From Megalobrama amblycephala (lineage: Eukaryota; Chordata; Actinopteri; Cypriniformes; Xenocyprididae), in assembly GCF_018812025.1 (NCBI RefSeq), contig NC_063050.1, positions 13,666,983 through 13,730,982 on the forward strand: 64,000 nt of DNA, in the 5' to 3' direction. Under the pieces are notes generated by a model. The model did no database searches and was not told where the DNA came from. It saw only the letters and a list, made by a program, of their open reading frames with translations. Shown here in pieces: positions 1-12,500 of the stretch; positions within the stretch are counted from its first letter, which is position 1, and each line of letters starts with the position of its first letter. The position numbers and the translations under genes are program-made.

Positions 1-594
1 CAGTGCACACACTACTGAACACCAAATGGGAATGGACAATAAACTAACTTCCTTCTTTTGAACTCATAGTACGATTGAAAGTGCCTCTGTTTCGAGAAAC
101 ATGTATGTTTAATCAACCGTGCTCCAGTAGTTCGCCTCTTCTACTGTACTGAAACCCCCAGAATCATCATCGCAGTGAGGCGAGAGTTCTGGAATTCTCA
201 ACTCAAGATTCCGGAACTCAAGTTTAACTGATTCTAAAATCCTGCACTACTTCCCAGTTTGCAAACTATCCACATCCATAGTGTCAAAACACAAGATGTC
301 ACTCCTGAAACACATTTAAATTATCTTCTGAACATCGATTTGCACGGAAATTCATTGTGCTTGTGTTTCATGAATAATGCCCTCAAAATGGAATACTTCT
401 TTTAGTGGATTTTCTTCAAAGCATGAATTCATGCATGTTTTTTTTTTGGCTAATATTGCCCCCCAACCCTGTACAAGATAACTTTTGTGATGGATCTCTT
501 TCGACTTTTTCAGATGAAGAAAAGTATCGAGGAATGCAAGGCTGAAACTGCAGCAGCAGTTTTTGAATGTATATGATTTTAACAAAAGTAGATG
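1..594. other. No recognisable gene
   Basis: AT-rich sequence. The short open frames on either strand have no splice context or family resemblance that I recognise. Nothing here can be supported as a feature. Confidence 0.6.
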
Positions 595-1305
595 TTAAAG
601 GGTTAGTTCACCCAAAAATGAAAATAATGTCATTTATTACTCACCCTCATGTTGTTCTACACCTGTAAGACCTTCGTTCATTTTCAGAACACAAATTAAG
701 ATATTTTTGATGAAATCCGATGGCTCAGTGAGGCCTCTATTGAGAGCAAAGCCTTTGAAACTCTCAAGATCCATAAAGGTACTAAAAACATATTTAAATC
801 AGTTCATGTGAGTTCAGTGGTTCTATCTTAATATTATAAAGCGACAAGAATACCTTTTGTACGCCAAAAAAAAAAAAATAAAAAATAACGACTTTTCAAC
901 AATATCTCATGATGGCCGATTTCAAAACACTGCTTCAGAGCTTTGCGAATCGAATCAATGATTCGAATCTCCTATCAAACGGCTAAACTGCTGAAATCAT
1001 GTGACTTTGGTGCTCCGAACCACTGATTCGATTCATAAACCTCAGAAGCTTCATGAATCAGTGTTTTGAAATCGGCCATCACTAAATATTGTTGAAAAGT
1101 CGTTCTTTTGTTGTTGTTGTTTTTTTTGGTGCACAAAAGGTATTCTTATTGCTTTATAATATTAATTTTGAACCACTGAACTCACATGAACGGATTTAAA
1201 TATGAAATATATCTGAAGATGAACGAAGGTCTTACGGGTGTGGAACGACATGAAGGCGAGTAATAAATGACATTATTTTCATTTTTGGGTGAAATAACCC
1301 TTTAA
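595..1305. mobile_element. Palindromic MITE, TTAA-flanked (copy 1)
   Basis: A 0.7-kb fold-back element. The left end (TTAAAGGGTTAGTTCACCC) reappears as its reverse complement at the right end, and the outer 150 bases or so of both arms match. The centre holds a second inverted motif built on GATTCGAAT-like sequence. There is no coding capacity, so it is a non-autonomous DNA transposon. The TTAA at both outer edges is seen directly; assigning mobilisation to a piggyBac-type transposase is inference. Confidence 0.85.
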
Positions 1306-1837
1306 TGCTAAGAAACAAACAGTAATTCTGTGATATCAGAACACGGTTAATGGCATACTGTCTTACTACATACTCAGAAGTACATACTTTCCCATCACCA
1401 GTGAAGTACGTACTTTCAGTTTGTAGTCTAAGTATATGAATTGGGATGCATCCTTGGAGTTGTGTTTAAATAACTGTTACCCTCAATGCATGAGGTACTG
1501 TAGCCTACAATTTGGAGCAGAAAGCCTTATGGACTCACGAATGGGAGAGAGTGAGTGTGTGTGTTCGTTTCTTGATTTTTGACCCTTCAGGAGAAATAGA
1601 AAAAAAGCAAAAAAGACTTTCCTTGGATCACTTCTAGGTCAATGTGCTCTGTACTTTATCACCTCTTTCAGCAGATGTATTCTGATAGACAGTTTGGATG
1701 TGTTAAGACGAAATCTGCACCCTCATGTTTCCACAAAATTCGAACACCTTTCATTCACAAAATTCCACTCGCATTTCAAGTCTCAAATTGAATTTAGTTT
1801 CTTTTAGTCGGTCCATTAGCATATCCATATCCAACAG

Positions 1838-2595
1838 TTAAAGGGTTAGTTCACCCAAAAATGAAAATAATGTCATTAATTACTCACCCTCATGTCGATC
1901 TACACCTGTAAGACCTTCATTCATCTTCAGAACACAAATTAAGATATTGTTGATGAAATCTGATGGTTCAATGAGGCCTCTAGAGCAAAGCCATTGAAAC
2001 TCTCAAGACCCATCAAGGTACTAAAAACATATTTAAATAGTACAGTGGTTCTATCTTAATATTATAAAGCGACGAGAATACTTTTTGTGCGCCAAAAAAA
2101 TAAATAACAACTCTTCAACAATATCTATATGGGCCGAGTTCAAAACGCTGCTACAGAGCTTTACGAATCGAATTAGCCAAAGTCACGTGATTTCAGCAGT
2201 TTAGCTGTTTGATTGGAGATCCGAATCACTAATTCGATACAAAAGATTCATAAACCTCAGAATCAGTGATTTGAAATCGGCCCATCACTAAATATTGTTG
2301 AAAAGTCATTATTTTGGAGTTTTTTGGCACACAAAAAATACTCTCGTCGCTTTATAATATTAATATTGAACCACTGTACTCACATGAACTGATTTAAATA
2401 TGTTTTTAGTACCTTAATGGATCTTGAGAGAGGAAGTGTCATTGCTGGCTATGCAGGCCTCACTAAGCCATCAGATTTTATAAAAATATCTTAATTTGTG
2501 TTCTGAAGATTAACGAAGGTTTTACGGGTGTGGAACGGCATGAGGGTGAGTAATAAATTACATTATTTTCATTTTTGGGTGAACTAACCCTTTAA
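1838..2595. mobile_element. Palindromic MITE, TTAA-flanked (copy 2)
   Basis: Same family as the element at 595-1305: the same outer sequence, the same GATTCGAAT-like centre and TTAA at both ends. The two copies lie 530 bases apart and have diverged by many substitutions and small indels, so this is not a recent tandem duplication. Both lie upstream of khsrp. Confidence 0.85.
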
Positions 2596-3200
2596 CTTTG
2601 CAGATATATACACGTTTGAATTTTCCAGTCTTTCTCTTCTGAGAAAAACGGACCAACAGTATTGATGACATCATCCTGCACTCACAGGTGTGTCCAGTCT
2701 AGAATGAGAAAGTCCCGCCCCCTAATTCAGCTGTGACATAAATAAAACGCTACTGGCTAGTTTAAAATAACAACAATAATTAGCTAAAATAATTCTGCTT
2801 CCAATAAAATCTAGTTTATTTCACCATATTTACACCCATTTCTCAGAAGTTAGTGTGGAAACAAAGTTTGCAGATTTCGTTTGTCCCAAATTATTTTGTG
2901 TATTCAGACACTGATTACTGAACTTATTTCGATGTAAACAAAACCCTTGTATTGTGATTATGTATTTTTTTTAATGTTCTGCTGTGTATTTTTCTTTGAA
3001 AGTCTATAACTGAATGCATGCAAGAGAATGTATGTAAATTAAATTAAATTAAACCAAACTAAACAATTATTGACAGTTTTTATCATCATTTTATCTCTGC
3101 TTTACGGAAACTTCACTACCGTATAATAAAAATACCAAGAAAAAGCACTGAGCAGAAAACTATAACCACCAAGGTTAAACGGTCCTAAAGTCCCTATACG
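2596..3200. other. Upstream spacer without gene
   Basis: AT-rich intergenic DNA between the second palindromic MITE and the GC-rich khsrp promoter. I see no exon, RNA gene or clear repeat. Confidence 0.5.
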
Positions 3201-3239
3201 CTAATCTAAACGTCTATCATTGTCAATCAGCGTTTCCTT

Positions 3240-3583
3240 CAACTTCATTGGTCTATTTTAGAATCCCCAGGCCGCTGATTGGCTCCCTCACACAGCGGCA
3301 GTCTCTATGCGTTGCGTTTGTCCAGCCCTCCTAACGTCTCCTTTCGACACAACTCATTGGGACAATGGCGCAATGCTCACGCTACTCCCGCCTCCAGCTG
3401 CTCTCTGATTGGCCATCGCAACCGCCACTCATTAAGAACGCCTATAGGAGCGCGCTTTCAGACCTGCAGGCCTTTTGTCCCTCCCATGCGTTTGTCTCGC
3501 TTGTCTTCCCGCGTCTGCGCACCTCCGCCCGGCCTAGACCTCCCCGCCGTATCCCGCACACTTCACCCCTCCGCACGGACAAC
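3240..3583 (+). promoter_or_regulatory. khsrp: khsrp promoter with four inverted CCAAT boxes
   Basis: Base composition shifts sharply to GC-rich and CpG-rich just upstream of the khsrp start codon. Four ATTGG motifs (inverted CCAAT, the NF-Y site) lie at about 3247, 3278, 3356 and 3408. No TATA box is evident. CCAAT clusters in a CpG-rich region are typical of broadly expressed genes, which fits an mRNA-processing factor. The transcription start is not fixed by the sequence. Confidence 0.65.
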
Positions 3584-6500
3584 ATGTCTGAATACAGCGC
3601 GGTGCCGCCGCCCGGGCCCGGAGCGGCTCTAGGAGCCGGTGGACTCAAGAAAGACGCGTTCGCCGATGCGGTACAGCGCGCTCGACAGGTGAGTGATCCG
3701 CAGTGCGGGAGCGAGCGGGCCGCGTTTGTGGGTCAGCAGCGCGCAGGGCCGCACGCACATGAGCCGGTGTGCGCGACAATTATCTGTTAGCATGAGCTGT
3801 GATCGCGTTTAATTGAGCAATACGAATGTCTAGGTCATATTTACCTTTACTGACTAGTGCTGTGAACCGTAATGGCAGCACATGGTAACGCTGAGATGCT
3901 TTAATGAACAGCGTGGTACTGAATGACTGCCATATTCACGTACCATCATGGTACGTACACGATAGTCTAAGCAGTAACGTGGAACTACCATGGTAAATGT
4001 CCAAAACATCGTTTTATCGTGTTTCATGTAGGTTTTATAAACGTACCATGGTATTACCATGGTTTTGGACTCAAACAATGCTAGTATCATGGTGTTGTTG
4101 TGTACATGTCCTGTAAAACATCCTAGCATCATAGTAGCATTTACAAAAAAACAAGTTTTGTTTACTCAAAATGTGAATTACTATAGTATGGCTGTAGTTT
4201 TAAATGGATATACTATGATATTTTCATATACCTTTTCACTGATTGATTGCAGTATTTATTTACCATGTTTTTTTTACCTTGTTTTGTCACCTCCACTTTT
4301 TTTAGACATGAAAATGCATTATCCAAACTTAAATGGTTGTAATTCAAGAATACTTTGGAATATAGACATAAGGCTTGTCTTGTTTTTAAAATGACATTTG
4401 GTAGATTATTGTAGAAGTTAAATAACTTATGTAAGTGAAACAGAATAAAGTTATAGAAGGTTAAGTTTATGAAAATGTAAAAATATAATATAAAATATGT
4501 ATTTTACAAAACAAGTTTTAGTCTAAAACTGCAAGGAAATCAAAGCCAAAAATCTGAACAAGTTGTTCGAAATTTCAGGTTGATATCTCAAAAAATGAGC
4601 TTTCAGTAAGATTTTGTTTGGGCGCAGTACTACACTTTTTCACTAGATGACAACCAAGCTCCATTACTGACTGTATAAAGGCGCCTCCATTTCCATATAT
4701 GGTTCAGATCACTCAAACCATATATTTCCATTATTTTCATACCATTTATGAAGTAGACATCCTATTTAGAAGTAGTAAGGGAAGTTTGGCAGAATTTTAT
4801 ATGAATTCAGCCTCTAATAAACAACATGTATGTGGGTTATAGATCGCTGCCACAATCATAAATGTTTTTTTTTTTTTTTTTCTATTAAAAACATTTTCAG
4901 ACCTTTTTTTTTTTTTTTTCAAAAAATTGAATGGACTTTATTTTTTTGAACTCTTGGCATGAAAACAAACCAATCTTTAATGATTTTTCATGTTCATCGC
5001 TATTTCAAAATAAAGGTCTGAACATGCCTTATGAGTGTGAAAATATGCTTGTTGCAAATCGATAAATTACTGCTCCTATGTAATTTATTTTGAAAATCAG
5101 TCACCAAATATGTACACTAGAGACTGTAAGTTTTCAAATGATATATAGTTTGTCGAGATTTGTTTAGGTTTAGTATAGAATATTACTGTTTTAAATATGT
5201 AATGGCTGCATTTAAAGTACAATGAGGAAACAATAGTGTATGTCCAGAAAACATAGTGTTTAATAATATAAGAAGACCTAAGATCTATAGTACTCCTAGT
5301 ACTTAATTTGAGCATGCTGATTTTTAACTTGTGTTTTCCAGATCGCAGCAAAGATCGGCGGAGACGTTACGGGTCCCCCTATGAGCAATAACGGAGGAGC
5401 GGAGAGTTATCCCTTCGCGGCACAGAAACGATCGCTGGAGGACGGAGGTACGGCGGCAGTGAGACACGCTCTGAATCTGTCCCGCTTGCCTGAGTTTGTT
5501 TTTGAACTCTTCTTGTGTGTTTTCCCTCAGATCAGCCTGAAAGTAAGAAGATGGCGTCTGACAGGGACAACGCTGCAGCCTTGTGTACGAGCTCCTTTAC
5601 TCACTTCTCAAAGCAAATGTGTGTGTATTTTTAGAGCAATGATTTTATCCCTGTCTCATCCACAGCTATCGGAGCCCAGCTGGCTGCCCTTTCCCAGCAG
5701 AGGTAAGAGTGCGCTCGGATCAGAGCGGTTACTAACGTTAGCTTCATCTGAGTCATAAATACTGATTGCAGATCTGAGCCTTTGAGACGGCCAGAATAAC
5801 TACTCAGACCTGTATATTTAGGCTGGTTTCGAGTTCCACTGACTCGATCAGATGTGTTAAGCGAAATACAGGCGCTCTTTTGAAAGTTAAGACTATTTTT
5901 ATCATAACATGGCATCTTTTACACATAACGGACACTCAAAAAGCACTAAGATGTGGTGCAGTGACTAAAGATGTCTGTCTGAATGTGCATTATTTAAGCA
6001 ACTTTTCTAAAAGGAGTTTTGTTCCCGACTATAAGTTACTGAGAACTTGCTGCATTTGTCTGCTGAGCTTTTCATGACTGTTGCGCTTGTTCTTTGTCTT
6101 TCTGTAGTGTACGTCCCTCGTCAATGACAGAAGAGTACAGAGTCCCTGACGGCATGGTTGGGCTCAGTAAGTTCACATTACCCATCATGCATTGCTCAGT
6201 ACTGAACTTTCTTTGAATCGCAGTCAGGCTCATATTAAATAATATTTTTAGGTGTGTGTGTGTATATGTACATATGTACATATACACACAGGGGTTTGGA
6301 CAATGAAACTGAAACCTGGTTTTAGACCACAATAATTTAGTAGTATGGTGTAGGGCGTCTTTTTGCGGCCAATACAGCATCAGTTCCTCTTGGAAGTGAC
6401 GTAAACGTCAGAGGCCACTTCCAGAACAGTGTCGAGGTCACTATTTGATGTTGGTGAATGAACGTTTTCATACTCGCTCCTCCAAAACACCCCAAAGTGG

Positions 6501-9500
6501 CTCAGTAATATTCAGATCTGGTGACTGTGCTGATCATGAGAGATGATTGACGGAAAAACAGACTGCATCCGCTGTTAACACTGTGCAGCGCTGCCGACGA
6601 CTTCCGTAACTCGAACGAAGCACGTTGATGGCCGACTCTTGCTCTCACGCTGCTGGATGTTTGCGTGCACTCTTCTGGGAGAAGTGACCATACAAAGAAT
6701 TCCTTTATGTCATACAGGGCCGTACGCGAAAAAGACTTTCCAAAACTTATGCGAACCCTGAAGGCCTGTATTTAGCAGAGGAATACATCATACGTCTAAC
6801 TCGTGTTTTGAAACTTTGGCCATGTTTAGCATGAGAATCCAACTCTTTTTAACAATGCAAGTAAGTCAGAATGCATGAAATGGCATTTGATGTCCCCTTT
6901 AACATACTTTTAGTTGTCACAATAAATTAATTGCAACAGTTGCATATCGAAGTTGAACTCAATACAAAGGAAATTGTTCTCTTTGAGTCCTCATGCGCAA
7001 GAATGTCAATGTGGCGAGGGCAGAATCTGGCAACACGAACGTCAGGATGTAAAATTAGTTATATTATGCATTTAAATGTCATTTTGATTTGTAATTTTGT
7101 ATTGTACTTTACAGAATAACACAATTTGTGCCTGTTTGCTTGTACAAATGCACAGCACATGCATTTATTTTACATTAAATGAGGTATTTACTTTAAAATA
7201 CAGAGGAAACATAAATTTGTGCTTTGTATTGTGGTCTCGCATAACAGTGGGCTATATTTTTGCATACTTTTGATAAATGTTGTTAAATGTGATTTATATA
7301 ATGAGTACATGCATGCATGAACAGTTTTGATTCTGCTTTAATCGCCTTCATATTTAATAGGGGTGAATCTTTTGGAATCATGATTTTGATTAAAATTTGA
7401 TTCTTGAATCAAATTTCGATTCTCTATATGCACAGATTTGATTCCAAACTTAGTTTTGAATTATTTAATTTATTGTCCTTTAAGCCCCCCTCCTTTATAT
7501 ATGAGAGAACCTGTGCTCCCAATTGATTGATATTAAATACAACTCAAAGGTGTAATTTAAGTTTTTGTAATTAAGTTTTGTTTAATTATTTTTCAGTGTC
7601 ATGTTAGTTTTACTTAAGTCAATTTATAATGGTTCAATATAAACTATTTGAATATCTTATTCATGATTTCCAGGCTTTTTAATGTAATAATATTATACAT
7701 ATTGTTTATATTTGTTCTCCTGGTACAGTTTTGCCACGTCTGTTTATGTTTGTAGGGGGCCTGTTTTGCTTTTTTTGAGATTTCTGGCCACCCTTCACTT
7801 GGAGCTTTAAAGAAGAGTAGAAGGAGAGCAGCAACTATTTAGTGGAGTTATTTAATAAGGTAGTTACCAGGTTTGTGTAACACAATAATGTGGTTGCAAG
7901 GTGTGTATAGAGACGCCGCTGCTCAGCCTTTCATATTCGACATTTACGTCATAATTATCAGCTTGTTCTGATCAGTGGCCAATCATTTGGAGTTAGAAAA
8001 ATTTAATACACGCTGTTGCATTCTCAATATTTAGTGATTTCAGCCTTGGATACCAGTTTGTTGTGGTCGTAAAGAGATAGTTCTCCATCTAGTTTTCTTT
8101 TTTGTCAAGGAAAAAAGAGAAACTGCATTTGTGAGCAGGGTGACCGAAGGGCTGGTCAAGCTTGTGCCAATGGTGGCCACACCTGTCCACCCCTAGCTCA
8201 GTGCCTGTTCAGGGTACAATGTTTGAACCATTAGCTGCACATGGTCCTCCAGAATAATCCTTGGCAGTGATGTGCCCATCAATCACAGCAGGGAATGCCA
8301 TAATATTGCAGTCCAAACCATCACTGATCCACTGCTGTTAAGCCTCTATAGGGCTTCTCCACACTGTAACTCAAATGGATGAGGGAAAGACAGTGAAGGT
8401 GGATTCATCAGAGAACAATATATGTTTGACATTGTCCACAGCCCAAGATTTGCACTTTTGGCACCAATGAAACCAACATTTGCCATTGGCAGGAGTGATC
8501 AAAGGTTTGGCTATAGCAGCCCGCATCCTGTTGGATGTGGTTTGTCTCTTGTGGTGGTATGGCAACATTATACCATAGCTTCTGTTACACCACAAAGACT
8601 TGCTGTCCTGCGGTGCGTTTCCCGAAAGCATCGTTGGTCAACTATGGTCGTAAGTCCCATTGAACTCTATTGGTAACGATGGAACTTGCGACCGTAGTTC
8701 GCTTTGGGAAATGCACCCCTGGTCAGAGATGAGCCAGTGAGATCCGCACCAACAGTTTGTCTCCCATTATGTTGTTGATTGCAATATTTTATGTACAGTT
8801 GTGCTATTGCTCTGCTAATTCTTCACACTGAACTTACTGATGAAACGTAAATTCAGTAAAGATTGGCCAGCAGACTGCACATATAGCTGTGAAACCTCCA
8901 ACACTATATTGGCCAGTGTTTCAGATTTATTGTCCAACCCCCTGTGTGTATATATACATGTATGTGTGTATATGCATACAAATATAGAATTAAAGATATG
9001 CATGTTACATGAAAATTGAATTATATACAATATACATTCATTATTATTTACAACATGCATAGTATTTTATATAAAATCATAGTACTTGTGTATATATTTA
9101 AAATTCTATAAAGTATTTTAGGGCTGTCACGATTCCTTGATTAAATTGTCACGATTCCTCAATTAAATCCTCGATTGCATTTTGCTCGCGTTGAGTAACC
9201 GGTTAAATAGCAGAAGTGGCACATTCCATGAGAATCCACGAATCGCATTGTTTTCTAAGGCTGTGCGATTTGCATTCAAACCATGTAAAAACTACAAATG
9301 TTATAGCATACTAGTATTAAATAGTAAAATGGTTAAAACCATAGCATAGTGGTATTGTGTATTCACAAAGGCAGCGATTCAGTTAAATATATGCCCGGTG
9401 GGTTTAATATACATGCGCTTTAATGGTTTTCATGTGTGTAGATTACGTGCTCCGTTCACAGTAAATTCTGCTCCACATGAACTTTTTTTATATGCATAGA

Positions 9501-12500
9501 GCATCTCAAACTCCATATCTGCATATGCTGAGAGTTTGGGTTGCTTATAATGTTCATCTGGGAATGCATTGTGCGCCATTTCATCAGATTTGTAAGGTAA
9601 ATCATTTATAAACCTACACCAACACAGGAGAATACATCAGTATCTTTCTGAATGTGCAAACTGTTCAACACAATTTCAAAATAAGTTTAAACCCTCGCTC
9701 TGAGTCTGCATGTTTTGATGTCCACATGTTCTAGATCAAGAAGTTGACAGTGGCTGTAGCGTTTCTATCGTAAAGGAATTTCCAAATTATTTCACCAATA
9801 TTAAACAAGGATTTGATCTGCTGTAAAGTGTAACAACAATCACCAGGCTGATGGTGCCCTCTGCAAGCTATGTATAATGTATTTTAACAGTGTTCTATAA
9901 AACCATATGATTACTTTCTTTTGATACTTTTGGTAAAAATATTGCTTAATTGTTATATGTATTTTAAATCATTTTAAAGGCTTAGGTCTTTGCTTGGATC
10001 TATTTTTATTACCACAGAAAATATCAGAATAATCGTCAAAATAATAGACCAAAATAATCGTTAGTGACAGTCCTAAAGTATTTACAATTAATAGTTTTAT
10101 TATATTGTGTATTATATATTATATAATGTGTATTTGAGGTCTGGATGTTTTTAAAGTTTATATTTTTGAATTTAATATTTATAATTTTTTTTTACGCGGT
10201 CAGTAAATGATGTGTGTGTCTGTTTGTAGTCATTGGTCGCGGTGGAGAGCAGATCAATAAGATCCAGCAGGAGTCTGGCTGTAAAGTTCAGATTGCTCCA
10301 GGCGAGTCAAACACGGGTTCACAGGAGTCAAGCGGACACATCTGTTCAAACTCTGTTCACTTCTTTCCTCGGTTTGTTTTTCCTGATATTTGTTGCTTGA
10401 ATGTACGAGACGTGACGGAGTCTGTTGGTGTTGTGTCTTTTAGACAGCGGTGGTCTTCCAGAGAGGAGTGTGTCTCTCACCGGAGGCCCTGAAGCCATCC
10501 AGTACGTTTGGGCTTATTCACATTTTTTTTTTTATCTGCATTGTGAATCTGTATGGTGTTGACCTTTTGACCTGTCCAATGCAGGAAGGCCAAAATGCTA
10601 CTGGATGACATCGTCTCTCGAGGGCGCGGCACTCCCCCCTCCTTCCACGAGTCGACCAATGGGAGCGGCAACATGCAGGAAATGATCATTCCAGCAGGGA
10701 AAGCTGGTCTCATCATCGGCAAAGGAGGAGAGACCATTAAACAGCTGCAGGTAGAGTTTGTGCTCGTCTGTCTGTACAGACAGGCTTTAATCTAAGAGGT
10801 TTGGAGCGAGTTACTCTAATCTACACTTTTTAGTGATTTAAAGGGTGAGTTCAACCGTACATTAAAATTCTGACATTTACTCCCCCTCATGTCGTTCCAA
10901 ATCTTTAAGACCATTCATCTTCAAAAGATGAAGATATTTTAATGAAATCTGAGAGATTTCAGTCTCTCCATTATATTTACCAAAAACACTGCTTCTAAAC
11001 CTTCATAAAGAGATTATAAAATAAATCCATATAAACTGAGTGCTTTGATCCAAGTCTTCTGAAGAGACACGATCACTTTAGAAGATGAATAGATTTAATC
11101 TAGGCTTTTATTCACATATATCTCTATAATTTGAAGCAGCTCAACTATTTTCAACATTAATTGTTTCTTGATCATCATATTAAAATGATTTCTGAAGGAT
11201 CATGTGCCTTGATCACAGGAATAAATTATTTCAAAAAATTAAAATAGAAAAATTCTTTAAATTGTAGTAATTCACAATATTACTGTTTTTATTGTATTTT
11301 TGATCAAATTAAGCTTGATGAGCAGAAGAGACTTATCTGGAGAAAGGTTCTGAAATTTTCAAAAATATCAGCTCAAGCGTCACTTAATTAACATCATAAC
11401 ATCTTTATATAAGAATGAATTGTCACAGTTTTTCCGTTGCTCATTTAAGCACTTCTGGAAAAGGTGTAGTTTGTTTCTAGAAACATCTTTGCGAAGACGA
11501 TTCAGACAAATGCAATTATATTCATCAATAGGCTATAGTCACTTTGCTCTCAGTTCTAATCAATCATATCAATTGTGATTTTTAACATTATAAATGTATT
11601 ATGTTTTAATATAGCCTACATACTGCTCTCCAGTCAGGGTTGGAAATTTCAAGATATGCTGGCAAAAATGCTCCTGATAGTTCATGACACGAGCAAGAGC
11701 GCTGTTTTTGTTTTGTTTCTAAATGAATCTGTTTTGAACAAATTGGGCAAGTCAATGTCATTTGCTTCGTTCCTGAATGAATCAGCCGTTTTGAATGAAT
11801 TGGTTGAATGATTCATTGACTTAATCATTAACACTTGTTGCCACCTACTGGCGACTTTAGTCTCCCATCTAAAAGTAGTCCTATTCAAAAAATTTTTTTT
11901 TTTTTTTTTTTTATCCCCAACATTTTTATTTCTATATTCGGATTATATTTGAAACATTAATCTCATAACATTATTTATGCAATTGTAATTGAAGTGCAAA
12001 TGCATAAATGCTACATCGTAATGTCATTTCATGCAGCTACTGTGCAGTGCTAAGATGAATTTTGTTAACAATAATTCATTTGATTGGTAATAAAAGCCTG
12101 TTATTCATTCACATTAATAGTATTAATGCATTCAGAAGTATTCAGAGAAAAATCTGGTCTGTTTTCATGCATTTATGAAAGTTTGGTTCATTTTGTATAC
12201 TGTATGGTATCGTGATACTTCAGCTGGTATAGTATAGTAAGACATTTTTATGGTATCGTGACAACCCTAGTTAGTATTAACATGTTTGTGTGTTTCAGGA
12301 GCGAGCTGGTGTGAAGATGATTTTGATTCAGGATGCTTCTCAGGGGCCAAACATGGACAAACCACTGCGCATCATTGGAGATCCTTACAAAGTCCAGGTG
12401 TGTCCGCTTTCTCCACTTCTTTCCTCTCAACTGTTTCCGTTCCACAGTTGGTACCTGTTGTACCTCTAACAAGTCTGTCAGGTTTTGATGCTCAGGTTTT

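Noticed and set aside
3279..3790. Two overlapping plus-strand open frames over the khsrp promoter
   Set aside because: GC-rich promoter and 5' UTR DNA lacks stops by chance; only the frame from ATG 3584 continues into conserved exons.
5531..5542. 12-base khsrp exon 3 ending at GAAA|GTAAGA
   Set aside because: The in-frame alternative donor at 5584/5585 restores ESKKMAS, which matches human ESKKLAS, so the 54-base exon is preferred; the short form could still be a minor isoform.
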